From Lathyrus oleraceus (lineage: Eukaryota > Streptophyta > Magnoliopsida > Fabales > Fabaceae), in the NCBI RefSeq assembly GCF_024323335.1, contig NC_066584.1, positions 432,723,408-432,787,407 of the forward strand: 64,000 nt of DNA, in the 5' to 3' direction. A program made the position numbers and the translations under genes. Under the pieces are notes generated by a model. It was given only the letters and a program-made list of their open reading frames with translations, was not told the DNA's origin and made no database searches. Position 1 is the stretch's first letter. Each line of letters begins with the position of its first letter. Shown piece by piece: positions 54,101-63,354 of the stretch.

Positions 54101-56718
54101 TTTTCTTCCTCTACTTCCCACGGTTGTAGGTCTTCCAAGCTATCAAGTTCCTTTAAGCATTCCTCAAGAGCTAGCTCCTCCTCAACAGTGAAAACCTCCA
54201 ATGAGTCGTCGAGAGCTAACTCCATAGGAGATATCTCGTGGATATGCTTTGAAACTTCCATAATAGCGTCTTCAATCACATCGATGCGAAAGCTATCATT
54301 TCGATCCTTGGAATGCTTCATTGCCTCGAATAGATCAAATGTGACCTCCTCATTTTGAACCCGCACCTTCATTAAACCGTCATCGACATCAATCATCATT
54401 CTTGCGGTCTTCATGAATGGTCGTCCCAATATGAGCGGAGCATCATCATCTTCCTCCATATCAATTACAATAAAATCCACCGGGAAAAAGAATTTGTCGA
54501 CCTTCACCAACACATCTTGGGCTACGCCATGAGGATGGGTCGTCGACTTATCCGCCAATTGTAATGTCATTCGGATGGACTTAATCTCGATGTTGCCAAG
54601 CCTCTTGATAATTGACAAAGGTATAAGATTTATGCTCGACCCCAAGTCAATAAGTCCCTTTCCGACATACACATCACCAATTTTAACCGGCAATGTAACT
54701 CTTCCCGGATCAACCTCTTTCTTAGGAAGCGTCCTTTGAATGATGGCACTACAGCTCGCATCAAGGACGATGGTCTCCGGTTCCGTATACCTCCGCTTTT
54801 TGGTCAGTATGTCTTTCATGAATTTGGCATACTTTGGCATTTGTTCCAAAGCTTCAGCAAACGGAATGTTAATTTGTAATTGCTTAAAAATATCCATGAA
54901 CCGGGCGTAATGCCGTTCATTTTCCCTTTTGGAAGGAGCATGAGGGTAAGGAAGATTTTGGACCGGAGTAGCGCTCACTACCTCCTTCCCCTTTGCAATT
55001 CTAGCACTTTTCCATCTAGGCTTCTTCACTACCTCCCTTATTACCTCATCATTTTTATTTTCCTCAATCTCCACACCTTTTTCTTTTTCAACTTCACCAT
55101 TATTTTTATTATTTTCAACTACTTCCTCATCACTCCACACTCCTACTTCACCATCAACATTTTCATCCACTATTTCCTCCTCAATCTCCTTCTCTTTCTC
55201 TCTTTTTTCACTCTCCACTCTTTTTTCATTTTCACCACCCAACTCCCTTCCACTTCTCGTCATAATCGCCTTACAATGCTCCTTAGGATTTGTTTGCGTA
55301 TTAGCCGAAAAAGAAGGACCGGTTTGTTGTTCAGCGAGTTGCTTGGCAAGTTGCCCAACTTGAGTTTCAAGATTTTTTATGGCCGCGTCATTACTCTTTT
55401 GATTGGCCATTGACATTTGCATGAATTGCGTCAATGTCTCTTCCAATTTAGAATTGACGACCGGCGGTTGTTGAGGTTGATACGGATTTTGGGGAGGGTT
55501 TTGACGGCTAGAAGAACCACCTCCATAACCTTGGTTATGATAATAGTTGCTTCTAGGTTGGAACCCTTGGTTCCCTTGGAATTGTTGTTGTTGTTGTTGT
55601 TGAGGGTGCGGTTGATAAGGTTGTTGTTGTCTTGGTTGATAGTCCCGTTGATTGGCCATGTAATTTACTTCGTCAAAACCGGGAGGTGGACAAAATCCGA
55701 TGTCATGTTCACAACAAGCTATTTGTTTAGCTTTTGACGGTTCTCTTAACTCTTTGATTTGTTGCGTTAAGAGTTCCACTTGTTGTGAGATGAGCTTGTT
55801 TTGGGCAAGTATGGCATCATTCGTCCCTAACTCAAGCACTCCCGCCTTCTTCAAAGAATTTCCACGACTTTGACTTTGAAGATCATTCAAAGCCATACGG
55901 TTGATAATGTTTGTGGCTTCTTCGGCACTTTTTGACATCAACGAGCCACCCGAGGTGGCATCCAACAACGTCTTACAGTTTGGTTGAAGTCCATTTCTGA
56001 AGATATGGATTTGAGTTAATTCATCAAATCCATGCCCTTTGCATTTCCTTAGCATGGACTTGAATCTCTCCCACGCTTCATTCAACGATTCACTGGTTCC
56101 TTGAGAAAACACCGAGATGGCCGTCTTTGATTCCATGAATCGGTTATGAGAGAAAAATCTTTCAATGAATTTCTCTTCTAACACATTCCAGTCGGTCATT
56201 ACGGCAGGTGTTTGATCAAGATACCAATCCTTTGCTTTACCGAGCAAAGCGTGGGGAAACAATCGTCTGAACAACGGAAGCTCCTGAGCCTGATCCACTC
56301 CGGCAGCCAATGCTATCTCATAAAATTTTGTGAGAAAAGCAAATGGGTCTTCATGGTCCATTCCGGTGAATGGACTCCCATACAATAAATTCAGAGTTCC
56401 CGTCTTCATCTCAGCTTGCCTTCCTGTTTGGTTGGCAAACTGAGCGGTGTTCCTTGGACTATTGATACATGGAGTAGAAATAGGTGGTGGTGGTTGTGGC
56501 TCCATGTTTGGTATGAATGTATGTGGATTTGTGGTCGAAGAACTTTCCCCTTGCTCTTGGCGTTGTCTAGCCTGTTGCCTCCTACGTCTCGTTTTGCTAT
56601 TGAGCCTCCTTGCGGTTCTCTCGATCTCAGGATCAAAAAGAAGTTCGTCCACAGGGATTTGCCCTCGCATAAAACGTAAGCTGCACACTAAACCAAACAA
56701 ATTACAAGCACAAGTCAA
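51169..56718 (-). CDS. gag-pol: Gypsy-C gag-pol polyprotein, 1849 aa, open throughout
   Basis: Domains by approximate residue: Arg-rich N-terminus (38-60); gag 120-275 (FRRLFPHALLGKAKDWYLDQ, EAWERFKSMLRKCKGHGFDE); Gln/Tyr-rich linker 355-420; protease near 689 (LIDLGSSINLIP, later LILGRPFM); RT 960-1180 with RMCIDYRRLNTATRKDHFPL, MPFGLCNAPATFQR and catalytic FMDD at about 1129; RNase H 1270-1390 with CDASDYAVGAVL, TTEKELLAIVYALEKFR and VYTNHAAIKYL; integrase 1480-1720 with an HHCC finger (WHCHNSPYGGHY...CDSCQR), GIDFVGPFP, LISDGGSHF and NGQAEVSNREIK; then a C-terminal domain. One point is odd: the RNase H motif has Asn (codon 52684-52686) where the family has catalytic Asp. Everything else looks intact. 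The ATG at 56718 lies 58 bases from the primer site; a later Met may be used. Confidence 0.93.
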   Translation of the reverse strand: MTCACNLFGLVCSLRFMRGQIPVDELLFDPEIERTARRLNSKTRRRRQQARQRQEQGESSSTTNPHTFIPNMEPQPPPPISTPCINSPRNTAQFANQTGRQAEMKTGTLNLLYGSPFTGMDHEDPFAFLTKFYEIALAAGVDQAQELPLFRRLFPHALLGKAKDWYLDQTPAVMTDWNVLEEKFIERFFSHNRFMESKTAISVFSQGTSESLNEAWERFKSMLRKCKGHGFDELTQIHIFRNGLQPNCKTLLDATSGGSLMSKSAEEATNIINRMALNDLQSQSRGNSLKKAGVLELGTNDAILAQNKLISQQVELLTQQIKELREPSKAKQIACCEHDIGFCPPPGFDEVNYMANQRDYQPRQQQPYQPHPQQQQQQQFQGNQGFQPRSNYYHNQGYGGGSSSRQNPPQNPYQPQQPPVVNSKLEETLTQFMQMSMANQKSNDAAIKNLETQVGQLAKQLAEQQTGPSFSANTQTNPKEHCKAIMTRSGRELGGENEKRVESEKREKEKEIEEEIVDENVDGEVGVWSDEEVVENNKNNGEVEKEKGVEIEENKNDEVIREVVKKPRWKSARIAKGKEVVSATPVQNLPYPHAPSKRENERHYARFMDIFKQLQINIPFAEALEQMPKYAKFMKDILTKKRRYTEPETIVLDASCSAIIQRTLPKKEVDPGRVTLPVKIGDVYVGKGLIDLGSSINLIPLSIIKRLGNIEIKSIRMTLQLADKSTTHPHGVAQDVLVKVDKFFFPVDFIVIDMEEDDDAPLILGRPFMKTARMMIDVDDGLMKVRVQNEEVTFDLFEAMKHSKDRNDSFRIDVIEDAIMEVSKHIHEISPMELALDDSLEVFTVEEELALEECLKELDSLEDLQPWEVEEENLKKEVIDEKAPIELKELPSTLKYVFLDETEAKPVIISNLLTKEEEARLIIVLKTNQEAMGWTLSDLKGISPSYCMHKILMEEDFKPVAQPQRRLNPTMKEVVRKEVVKLLDAGMIYPISDSPWVSPVHVVPKKGGMNVIRNDKDELIPTKVATGWRMCIDYRRLNTATRKDHFPLPFMDQMLERLSGQQYYCFLDGYSGYNQIAVDPVDHEKTAFTCPFGVFAYRKMPFGLCNAPATFQRCVQAIFADLIEKTMEVFMDDFSVFGGTFSLCLANLKTVLERCVKTNLVLNWEKCHFMVTEGIVLGHKVSKRGLEVDRAKVDVIEKLPPPVNVKGIHSFLGHAGFYRRFIKDFSKVAKPLSNLLAKDQVFLFTEDCLQAFEVLKEKLVTAPIIVAPDWNENFELMCDASDYAVGAVLGQRKDKTFHAIHYASKVLNEAQINYATTEKELLAIVYALEKFRSYLIGSKVVVYTNHAAIKYLLTKPDSKQRLIRWILLLQEFDVEIKDKKGSENLVADHLSRLVNVEVTASEKEIREEFPDEKLFKVQVRPWFADFANHKASGFVPADLTSNQKRKFLSDAKYYVWDDPYLFKLGSDNLLRRCVTGDEAQSILWHCHNSPYGGHYNGVRTATKILQSGFYWPTIFKDAHTHAQSCDSCQRSGGIGKRDEMPLQNIQEVEVFDCWGIDFVGPFPPSYGNEYMLVAVDYVSKWVEAIASPRADAKTVIKFLKKNIFSRFGTPRVLISDGGSHFCNAPLETILKHYGVSHRVTTPYHPQANGQAEVSNREIKRILEKTVSNSKKEWSQKLDEALWAYRTAFKAPIGLTPFQLVFGKTCHLPVELEHKALWALKFLNFEHELAGNKRKVQLLELEEMRNAAYHSSWLYKEKAKKYHDKKIRTKEFVPGQLVLLFNSQLKLFPGKLKSKWSGPFRVKEVKEYGAIIIEDMDEKDSWIVNGQRLKVYLGGHVDRESCAQPLDAPL

Positions 56719-56775
56719 AAATTCACAAGCTAAAACTTAAACAACCATTGCGATGCTCGCAATATCAATTTACAA

Positions 56776-56793
56776 TCCCCGGCAACGGCGCCA
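56776..56793 (-). promoter_or_regulatory. Gypsy-C primer binding site, tRNA-Asp type
   Basis: The minus strand reads TGGCGCCGTTGCCGGGGA, three bases from the LTR end. This is the primer site typical of Athila elements. Confidence 0.88.
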
Positions 56794-56796
56794 TTT

Positions 56797-58303
56797 TGTT
56801 GTGACAGTTTTTAAGTGTCGGGTTTTTGTTATCGTATCCACAGAGATTGTAAGATATCACTGCCGTTCAATGGTTGAATTAATCTTAACTTAATGTAACA
56901 CTAGGGTTTTGGTTTTAATCAAGTTATCTTGCATACAAAGTAATTAATTGCGGTAAAAGTTATGTTTTGATTAATATGAGAAATATTGTCAAAGTTAGGT
57001 TTCAATGATTACATTGCTTTGCATATATTTGCTCGGTCAACACTCTTATAAACTCCTTTAGATGATAAATAATTTCACAAAGACCTCTCAATGCGTTTCT
57101 CTCGAACACCCATTGTGAGTTTTGCCATTTTGATCCATTGTTTCTCTCGAACACAATCTATCAAAATGACAACTTTTTGGTTCAACCTTATGGTGAACAA
57201 AATCATTCGTTACTATCTCTAGCTAACAAACAAGTTTGGATGAAAACCTAGGTCAAGAATCGGTAAGCATCTCTCGATCAAATACCAACACAAAGGGTTT
57301 TAAATAGAAACAAAGTTTTCATCATATATTTACCGTTAAAGAGTTTACATATGAGGATCCTTACATTTACACACAAAGCTAGCAATCACCTACATCTAAC
57401 CTTGACAAATGGAAGACTTAGCTACTCATTTTCATGGTAGCTTGGTCGGCAAGTAAGGAAAGAAGGTTGATCAACATCCAAGTCGGATAATCGAAGTTGG
57501 ATGGGAATCCACCTTCTTTTTGTGGAAGATGGTTGCTAGATGAAGAGAAATGAAATTAGGGCATAAAAGCTCCCACAAAACAATGCTGTAAAATATCTAG
57601 GAGAAAGTACAAAAAATGGAAAAGTTGGTAAAAAAAATGAGGTCTGGTGCCCAAAAGTGGCACCTGCTACTTATAGACAAGTGCAGAACTGTCATGTTCG
57701 CTAGGCGAGCAGAATGGCTCGCCTAGCGAAGGTCAAATATGAGCACAAAAAGCCCCTGCGCCCAGAGAAAACAGGGCCTTGGTGAACTGTGATGTTCGCC
57801 TAGCGAACATACCTTCGCCTAGCGAAGGACTCGCCTCAACCTTCGCCCCAGCGAGGTTGAGAGGTTTTGCTACTGGAATGCTCGCTGGGGACTCGCTAGA
57901 GCCTCGCCTAGCGAGTGAGTGTTGGCTGCACTTTTCACCAAAACAGAATGAATTCGCTGCAAACTTCGCCATGAGCTCGCCTAGCGAATTAATTTGCCAA
58001 TTTACTGGAGCTGTTCGCCAGGAGCTCGCCTAGCGAACCCATTCTTCGCCACAGTCTCGCCTAGCGAGCAGGCAGATGAAATGCTTGCTTGCTTTGGTTC
58101 CTTTGCCAATTCTCTTGTGTCTTTATTATCAATTAATTCATGCCTTTCCTGCACAATAACACACACATCAAAGGCACCAAGCTTGTTCATCAATGTAATG
58201 CATTCCATGTAAAACAAATGTGGTTTTGACAATTTTAGCAAGGAAAAAGAGTGAAAGATGCCCACATATGATAGCTCAAATAAGCACTTTTGGGCATCTA
58301 ACA
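56797..58303 (-). repeat. Gypsy-C 5' LTR
   Basis: 1507 bp, equal in length to the 3' LTR, with four substitutions seen. It carries the same motif cluster and TATA box as the 3' LTR; this copy would drive the element. Confidence 0.95.
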
Positions 58304-58308
58304 CTCAC

Positions 58309-58631
58309 AAACTGTGGAAAACTTCTTATTCACTTTTCAACTGCAAAATACTGTGAATACAATATTATCTATACTCTATTCACTTCATTACAAAAATAAG
58401 GTTTACTCCCTCTATTTATAGATTTAGGTTAACCTGGACCTCAAGTCAAAACCCAAAACTATAAAATCCCAAAATAACTAACATTACTAAAATAGGCATA
58501 AGTCGAAATCCTGTGTGAAGCAACATGCTTCGACATTTCGACACACTAACACAACTTAACACTCTAGGTGGTTCGATACTTCCTTGCTCTGTCGAGCAAC
58601 CCGCTTCGACAAAAGGAATTACAATTCAACA
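58309..58631 (-). repeat. Copia-A 5' LTR, outer piece
   Basis: It continues the LTR interrupted at 46037 and ends AATTCAACA at 58631, matching the 3' LTR end at 34295. It includes about 150 bases missing from that LTR. Confidence 0.88.
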
Positions 58632-59095
<464 letters not shown>

Positions 59096-59108
59096 AAATT
59101 TAATTAAA

Positions 59109-59269
59109 AATCACTGACAGTGTAAAAGGATTTTACACCGTCGGTTAATAATAGACGTTGGATATTGAAACAAGTTTGACTTCTATTTTAAAAACTTATA
59201 AAGTAATGCAAACGGGTGATGATGATGAATTGATAGTGTAAAACTTTTTACATTGACAGTGTATAATAA
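59109..59269. mobile_element. MITE-like element 1
   Basis: Ends ATCACTGACAGTGTAAAA and, inverted, ATACACTGTCAATGTAAAA form imperfect terminal inverted repeats about 160 bp apart. A second GTGTAAAA/TTTTACA pair lies just inside each end. No coding. Confidence 0.6.
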
Positions 59270-59270
59270 T

Positions 59271-59273
<3 letters not shown>

Positions 59274-59363
<90 letters not shown>
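59274..59363. repeat. (CT)n microsatellite
   Basis: About 89 bases of pure CT adjoining MITE-like element 1. Confidence 0.97.
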
Positions 59364-59366
<3 letters not shown>

Positions 59367-60190
59367 AAATTTATGTTAATAAAAAAATAAATTCACGTCA
59401 GAACAATTGCAATCTGCATCGCCCGCAAATGCAATAATTACAACCGCAACCTCATATACGATTATGATAAAACCACAAACTTTCACAATTCTTTCCTTCT
59501 CAATCTTAGGTTTAAACTACCATTTATTCTCCTTTCACTTTTGAGCATCCGTTGGTGAAGAAACTTAGCACAAAACTTTGCAACCACTTTACCTCCACGA
59601 CCATCATAAACACAAAAAAAGAAGTAGAGCCATCCATATCAGTATATACAACATGTGCATCTTCTATTGTTGCACATCAACCTTGCATGAATGATAAACC
59701 ATATCTAAACTTATGAGTTTTTCCATCTTCAGAAAATTTCTCAATTTTGATAGTAATGAGATATATCCCCATTTCTGAGCAGAGAGAAATTGGTCGATGA
59801 GAGAATGAATGAATAATAAAGAATATTGTTATGAAATCAAGATGGTGATGTGATGATTGTTGAAAGAAGAAGGTTGTTGTTGTTGTTGTTGTTATAAACT
59901 TTGAGAGAGAGAAGAAGGTTATTGTAGTTATTGTTGTAAGCTTTGAGAGAGAAGATGGTTGTTCCGGTTGTTGTTATAAACTTTTCATACTATTCACGCA
60001 AATGGTGAAAATGATGAAGTCGCTGGTTAAAATAATAATTTAAATATTAATAAAAACTATAATTTATTCATAAAATGACATGGAAAATAAAAAACTATAA
60101 TTTATTCATAAAAACTATAATTTATTCATAAAATATTTATTACTATTATTTCTTATTGTTTAATAATAATAACAATAGTAGAGAAAATGG
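59364..60190. other. Non-coding spacer
   Basis: No gene is seen. It has a (GTT)n run at 59872-59890, a near-duplicate AGAGAGAGAAG...GGTTGTTGT stretch, and a direct repeat of CTATAATTTATTCATAAAA at about 60058-60137. Confidence 0.5.
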
Positions 60191-60418
60191 ATGGTACTCT
60201 GATAGTGTAAAATATTTTTACACCGTCAACCAATGACAATCATGTATCCCGTCAAATCAACAAGTGACAATCATGTATCCCGTCAAATCAATCAGTGACA
60301 ATCATGTATCCCATCAAATCAGTTACTAAATTTTAAATTATTTTTATGATGTGACACTTTAAAGTATTTTGATTGGATGCATATGTAATACTTTTTTACA
60401 CTGACAGTGCACTACCAT
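60191..60418. mobile_element. MITE-like element 2 with internal 31-bp triplet
   Basis: Ends ATGGTACTCTGATAGTGTAAAA and, inverted, ATGGTAGTGCACTGTCAGTGT form terminal inverted repeats around 228 bp. Inside are three 31-bp units (60235, 60266, 60297) built on GACAATCATGTATCCCGTCA. The ends resemble MITE-like element 1. Confidence 0.7.
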
Positions 60419-60669
60419 TAAACTTATAATAATAATATATTATTATTATTAATATTTAACTTTAGAAGTTTTTAAAATAAAAATTATGCACATTAATTCA
60501 AAAAAATTGTATGAAGTGTTATTAGTATTATCATTCAATTTTAATTAAAATAGTAAATCTTTAGTTGGTATCTATGGATTTTTTTTAAATAACTATTATT
60601 TAAAAAAAAATGTAAAATAATAATTTTTTAATTTTTTTTTCCAAAATAACCACCTTTCAAAACAGATGC

Positions 60670-60860
60670 GTCAGATGAACTGGCGCATCCATTTCCCCTA
60701 AAGAGGAGGCGTCAGCTTGAGTGGCGGATGCATTGGATGTCTCATGAAAAGGCGTCAATGTCTCTGGCGCATGCCTTTCGGCTCATGAAGAGGCGTCAAT
60801 GCCTCTAGCGCCTACATGTCTTGACATGTAAGGTGTCCAGCCCTTTGGCGCGTACATTTT
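60670..60860. repeat. GC-rich subterminal repeat cluster of MULE2
   Basis: Repeats of AAGAGGCGTCAATGCCTCT-type and GGCGCATCC/ATGCGTC motifs, the counterpart of 15590-15790 in MULE1. Confidence 0.55.
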
Positions 60861-60870
60861 CTACCTCCTT

Positions 60871-60878
60871 TATAAATA
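60871..60878 (+). promoter_or_regulatory. TATA box of the second MULE2 gene
   Basis: TATAAATA precedes a conserved leader (TATGCAATATTTTTCACA) and the coding remnant by about 100 bases, as in MULE1. Confidence 0.6.
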
Positions 60879-60970
60879 CCTCGTCCTGTATGCAATATTT
60901 TTCACAACTCTTACCCTACAATCACATTTTCTTTCATTCAACTTCACTCTCCTTCAAGTTTTTGAGTTTT

Positions 60971-61267
60971 AATCATGTTGAATACATTCACAAGCAAAAT
61001 GCCGATTTAATATTTTCCGTCGTTGCGTCTCCGATAAAGATTCGACTTTGGAATATAGATTCGTTTGAACGTCTTAATCGGACGTTGAACAGTTGGTTAG
61101 ATGGAGAAATTGGAGATAGTGAAAAATTTATAAGAATCCAATGGCTTGTGTCCACGTTCAACCAAAATGGATAAGTGCGTGAATGGGTGGATATTAAGAA
61201 TGACCAAGACGTTCAAAGGATGATGCATTACAAGTTTAAAATTGTTTTGATGGTTGTAATCGCTTAG
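60971..61267 (+). pseudogene. Second MULE2 gene remnant, unknown function
   Basis: The frame reads NHVEYIHKQNADLIFSVVAS, then PIKIRLWNIDSFERLNRTLN, SWLDGEI, IRIQWLVSTFNQNG, an in-frame TAA (61172-61174; GAA in MULE1), then VREWVDIKN and FKIVLMVVIA to a stop at 61267. The nearest ATG (60974) is out of frame by one base, so the start is damaged too. The frame is open further upstream to 60821, but that reaches past the TATA box and is unlikely to be used. I do not recognise the family. Confidence 0.65.
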
Positions 61268-61389
61268 TTATTGTATTGTAGTTGTTTTAATTGTTTGTGT
61301 TATTGTTTATGTAATGGTATTTTCCTTACAAACTTATAATATGAAATAAATTTAATGTTTCATATATTACAACAGAGGTACATGTAAAT

Positions 61390-63340
61390 TTATCTGGTTG
61401 TGCTCGTTTCACCACTAGGACAGTTAGTACGAGTGTGACCTGGCTGACGGTATGAACTACATAATTTAACCATTTTGTTCGCCGTATCCATTTCGGTTCG
61501 AATACGGGTGTTGTTTGGGCGACCCTTTTCCTTCCTTCGTATAACTTCGTTGTGCCGGACGATGTCCCCTTGATATTCTGGCCAATAATCCTCTTTTGCT
61601 ACTACGGAAAAACTAATTTTATAAACATTTGATAGGCTGCTGACTTTGTAAACGTCAGATAGCAAGTATGATGGATCCCTTCGAACCTTTGAACATGCCG
61701 CAATGACATGGGAGCGGGGCGTACAGAAGGGTTGGAACTTTCCGCAAATGCACCAACCTCTATCTAGTTCGACTCGGTACTGTCCCATCGACATGCCCTC
61801 ATTGTGATCCATGGACTCGACAACACTATACCAACCTTTAGTGCGGTCAAACACTATGACCACATGTGAGTTTGCTTTGGCAGCTTCATGTCTAATGAAT
61901 TTCAGTGAAGCATCATTGAACAACTGCCCAGATTGCAACACTGAACTCCATTTGGAACGTATGGTCTCAAATAGCGCCCCTGACCTGAAATATGTTGTCT
62001 GCACCAAAGTGGTTATAGGTAGGTTATGGATGCCTTTAAAGACATAGTTCATTGATTCCACAAGATTTGTTGTCATGTGGCCCCAACGTTGACCGTTGTC
62101 GTATGCCCTAGTCCATTTCTCCAAAATGGAATATTGTCGATCCACCGTACTGCATCTGTGTTTGACAACTTTGTTTCTTCGCGGTAGTGTTTGGAAGAAG
62201 GTTCTGATAATGCGTAACCTGCATTGATAACCTTCTTCCGCAACATTTTGTCTTTGATCTCCCGCATAAAATTCTGAGCAATATGTCTAATACAGAAGAC
62301 ATGCATCAAAGGAGGAACTTGCCAGCCATTATTAATGTTATTATATGCACTGATGATTGAAAGGTGTCTGTCGGAGATCAAACATAAATTAGGTTGCGGT
62401 GCAACCTGCAATCAGAGATTTCTTAGGAAAAAACTTCATCCCTTAGCAGTCTCCCCTTTAACAAGGGCAGAGGTGATTGCAAAAATGTTGTTGTTGCCAT
62501 CTTGTGCCACTGCCATCAGTAACGTTCCTTTGTATTTCTCGTACAACCATGTACCATCAATTTGTATAATAGATTTACATAAAGAAAAACCTAAGATGCA
62601 TGGTTGATACGCCCAGAAGAGACGGTGGAATATTCAATTTCCAATAGCACACGTCCCGTCTGGTGTATACGCGAGTAACGTTTCCAACTTGACAATAGTC
62701 CCTGGAGCATACTGTTTTAGAGCCAACAGGTGTTTTGGAAGTTGTTTGTAAGACTCATCTCAATTGCCAAATACTTTTTCAACAGCCTTTGTCCTAGATA
62801 TCCATGCCTTCCTATATGATGGAGTGTACTGGTATTGTGCTACAAAATGCGAGATTATTGTACTCACCTTTAACGACGGATTGTTTCCAATGACAGACAA
62901 TATTTCATCGCATATTAGCTGGGAGCTTAGTTTTCGATGGTCTTGCATTAGGTTTGTCAGCATGCATGTGTGAAATGGACCCATGGATCTAATTTCCCAA
63001 GAATTGCTCCTCTTCTGATACGAAGCTGACAACCTGAAAAGGCAGTGCTCATTCGGACAATAAATTTTGTACCTCAATGCATTAGTTCTATCAACTCTGA
63101 AATCAGCTGATAGTTCCATGTGAAATTTTTTAATGGCTTTTACACAATCTTCTTTGTGCGAAATGTGTCTCCTAGTTTTAAAGTTCCTTGCACTTGCACA
63201 TAAGGATTGTACCATATATCTGATGAAGGTTCATTGGAACCCCAATTCAACCTTGTCATGTGTTGAGGTGGACAGTATACATGACTAGCTGGTAATGGCT
63301 CCTCTTCGTCATCAGCGTTCACCATCGACAACACATCTTA
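61390..63340 (-). pseudogene. MURA-type transposase of MULE2, broken
   Basis: In order: acidic linker and MTRLNWGSNEPSSDIWYN (63275), MuDR region (EDCVKAIKKFHMELSADF, 63150), FHTCMLTNLMQDHRKL, EKVFGN then TGA (62760-62762), later TGA at 62634-62636 and 62436-62438, catalytic-core pieces (APQPNLCLISDRHLSI, FCIRHIAQNFMREIKD), a frameshift near 62125, NLVESMNYVFKGIHNLPITT, the SWIM finger (WCICGKF...TPRSHVIAAC, one Cys replaced by Arg) and a C-terminal knuckle remnant (CSSYRQPGHTRTNCP). The C-terminal 251 codons are still open. It is non-functional. Confidence 0.87.
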
Positions 63341-63354
63341 AATGAACCAGTCAT

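Larger units (their letters stand above)
46038..58303 (-). mobile_element. Gypsy-C, near-intact Athila/Cyclops-type Ty3/gypsy element (12266 bp)
   Basis: Two LTRs of exactly 1507 bp, a perfect 5-bp target duplication (CTCAC at 46033-46037 and 58304-58308), a tRNA-Asp-type primer site, a long gag-pol and a third ORF in the env position. By eye I find four substitutions between the LTRs (46324, 46575, 47270 and 47394 against their partners). It sits inside the 5' LTR of Copia-A. It is the youngest insertion in the window. Confidence 0.95.
33958..58631 (-). mobile_element. Copia-A, old Ty1/copia element split by two nested insertions
   Basis: Excluding Copia-B (36541-44966) and Gypsy-C (46038-58303), the pieces join into LTR, primer site, gag, pol, LTR on the minus strand. 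Possible target duplications are AGTTC before 33958 and AGTTT after 58631. The coding region is interrupted by stops, frameshifts and a large RT-RNase H deletion. Confidence 0.85.

Noticed and set aside
53936..55413. Plus-strand Ser-rich and Phe/Leu-rich ORFs of up to 177 codons
   Set aside because: They are antisense to the intact gag-pol of Gypsy-C, in acidic and Lys-rich linker regions.
60235..60327. CRISPR-like triple 31-bp repeat
   Set aside because: No spacers; it lies inside a MITE-like element.
60821..60970. N-terminal extension of the second MULE2 gene from the ATG at 60821
   Set aside because: It reaches upstream of the TATA box and the conserved leader and is not conserved in MULE1.
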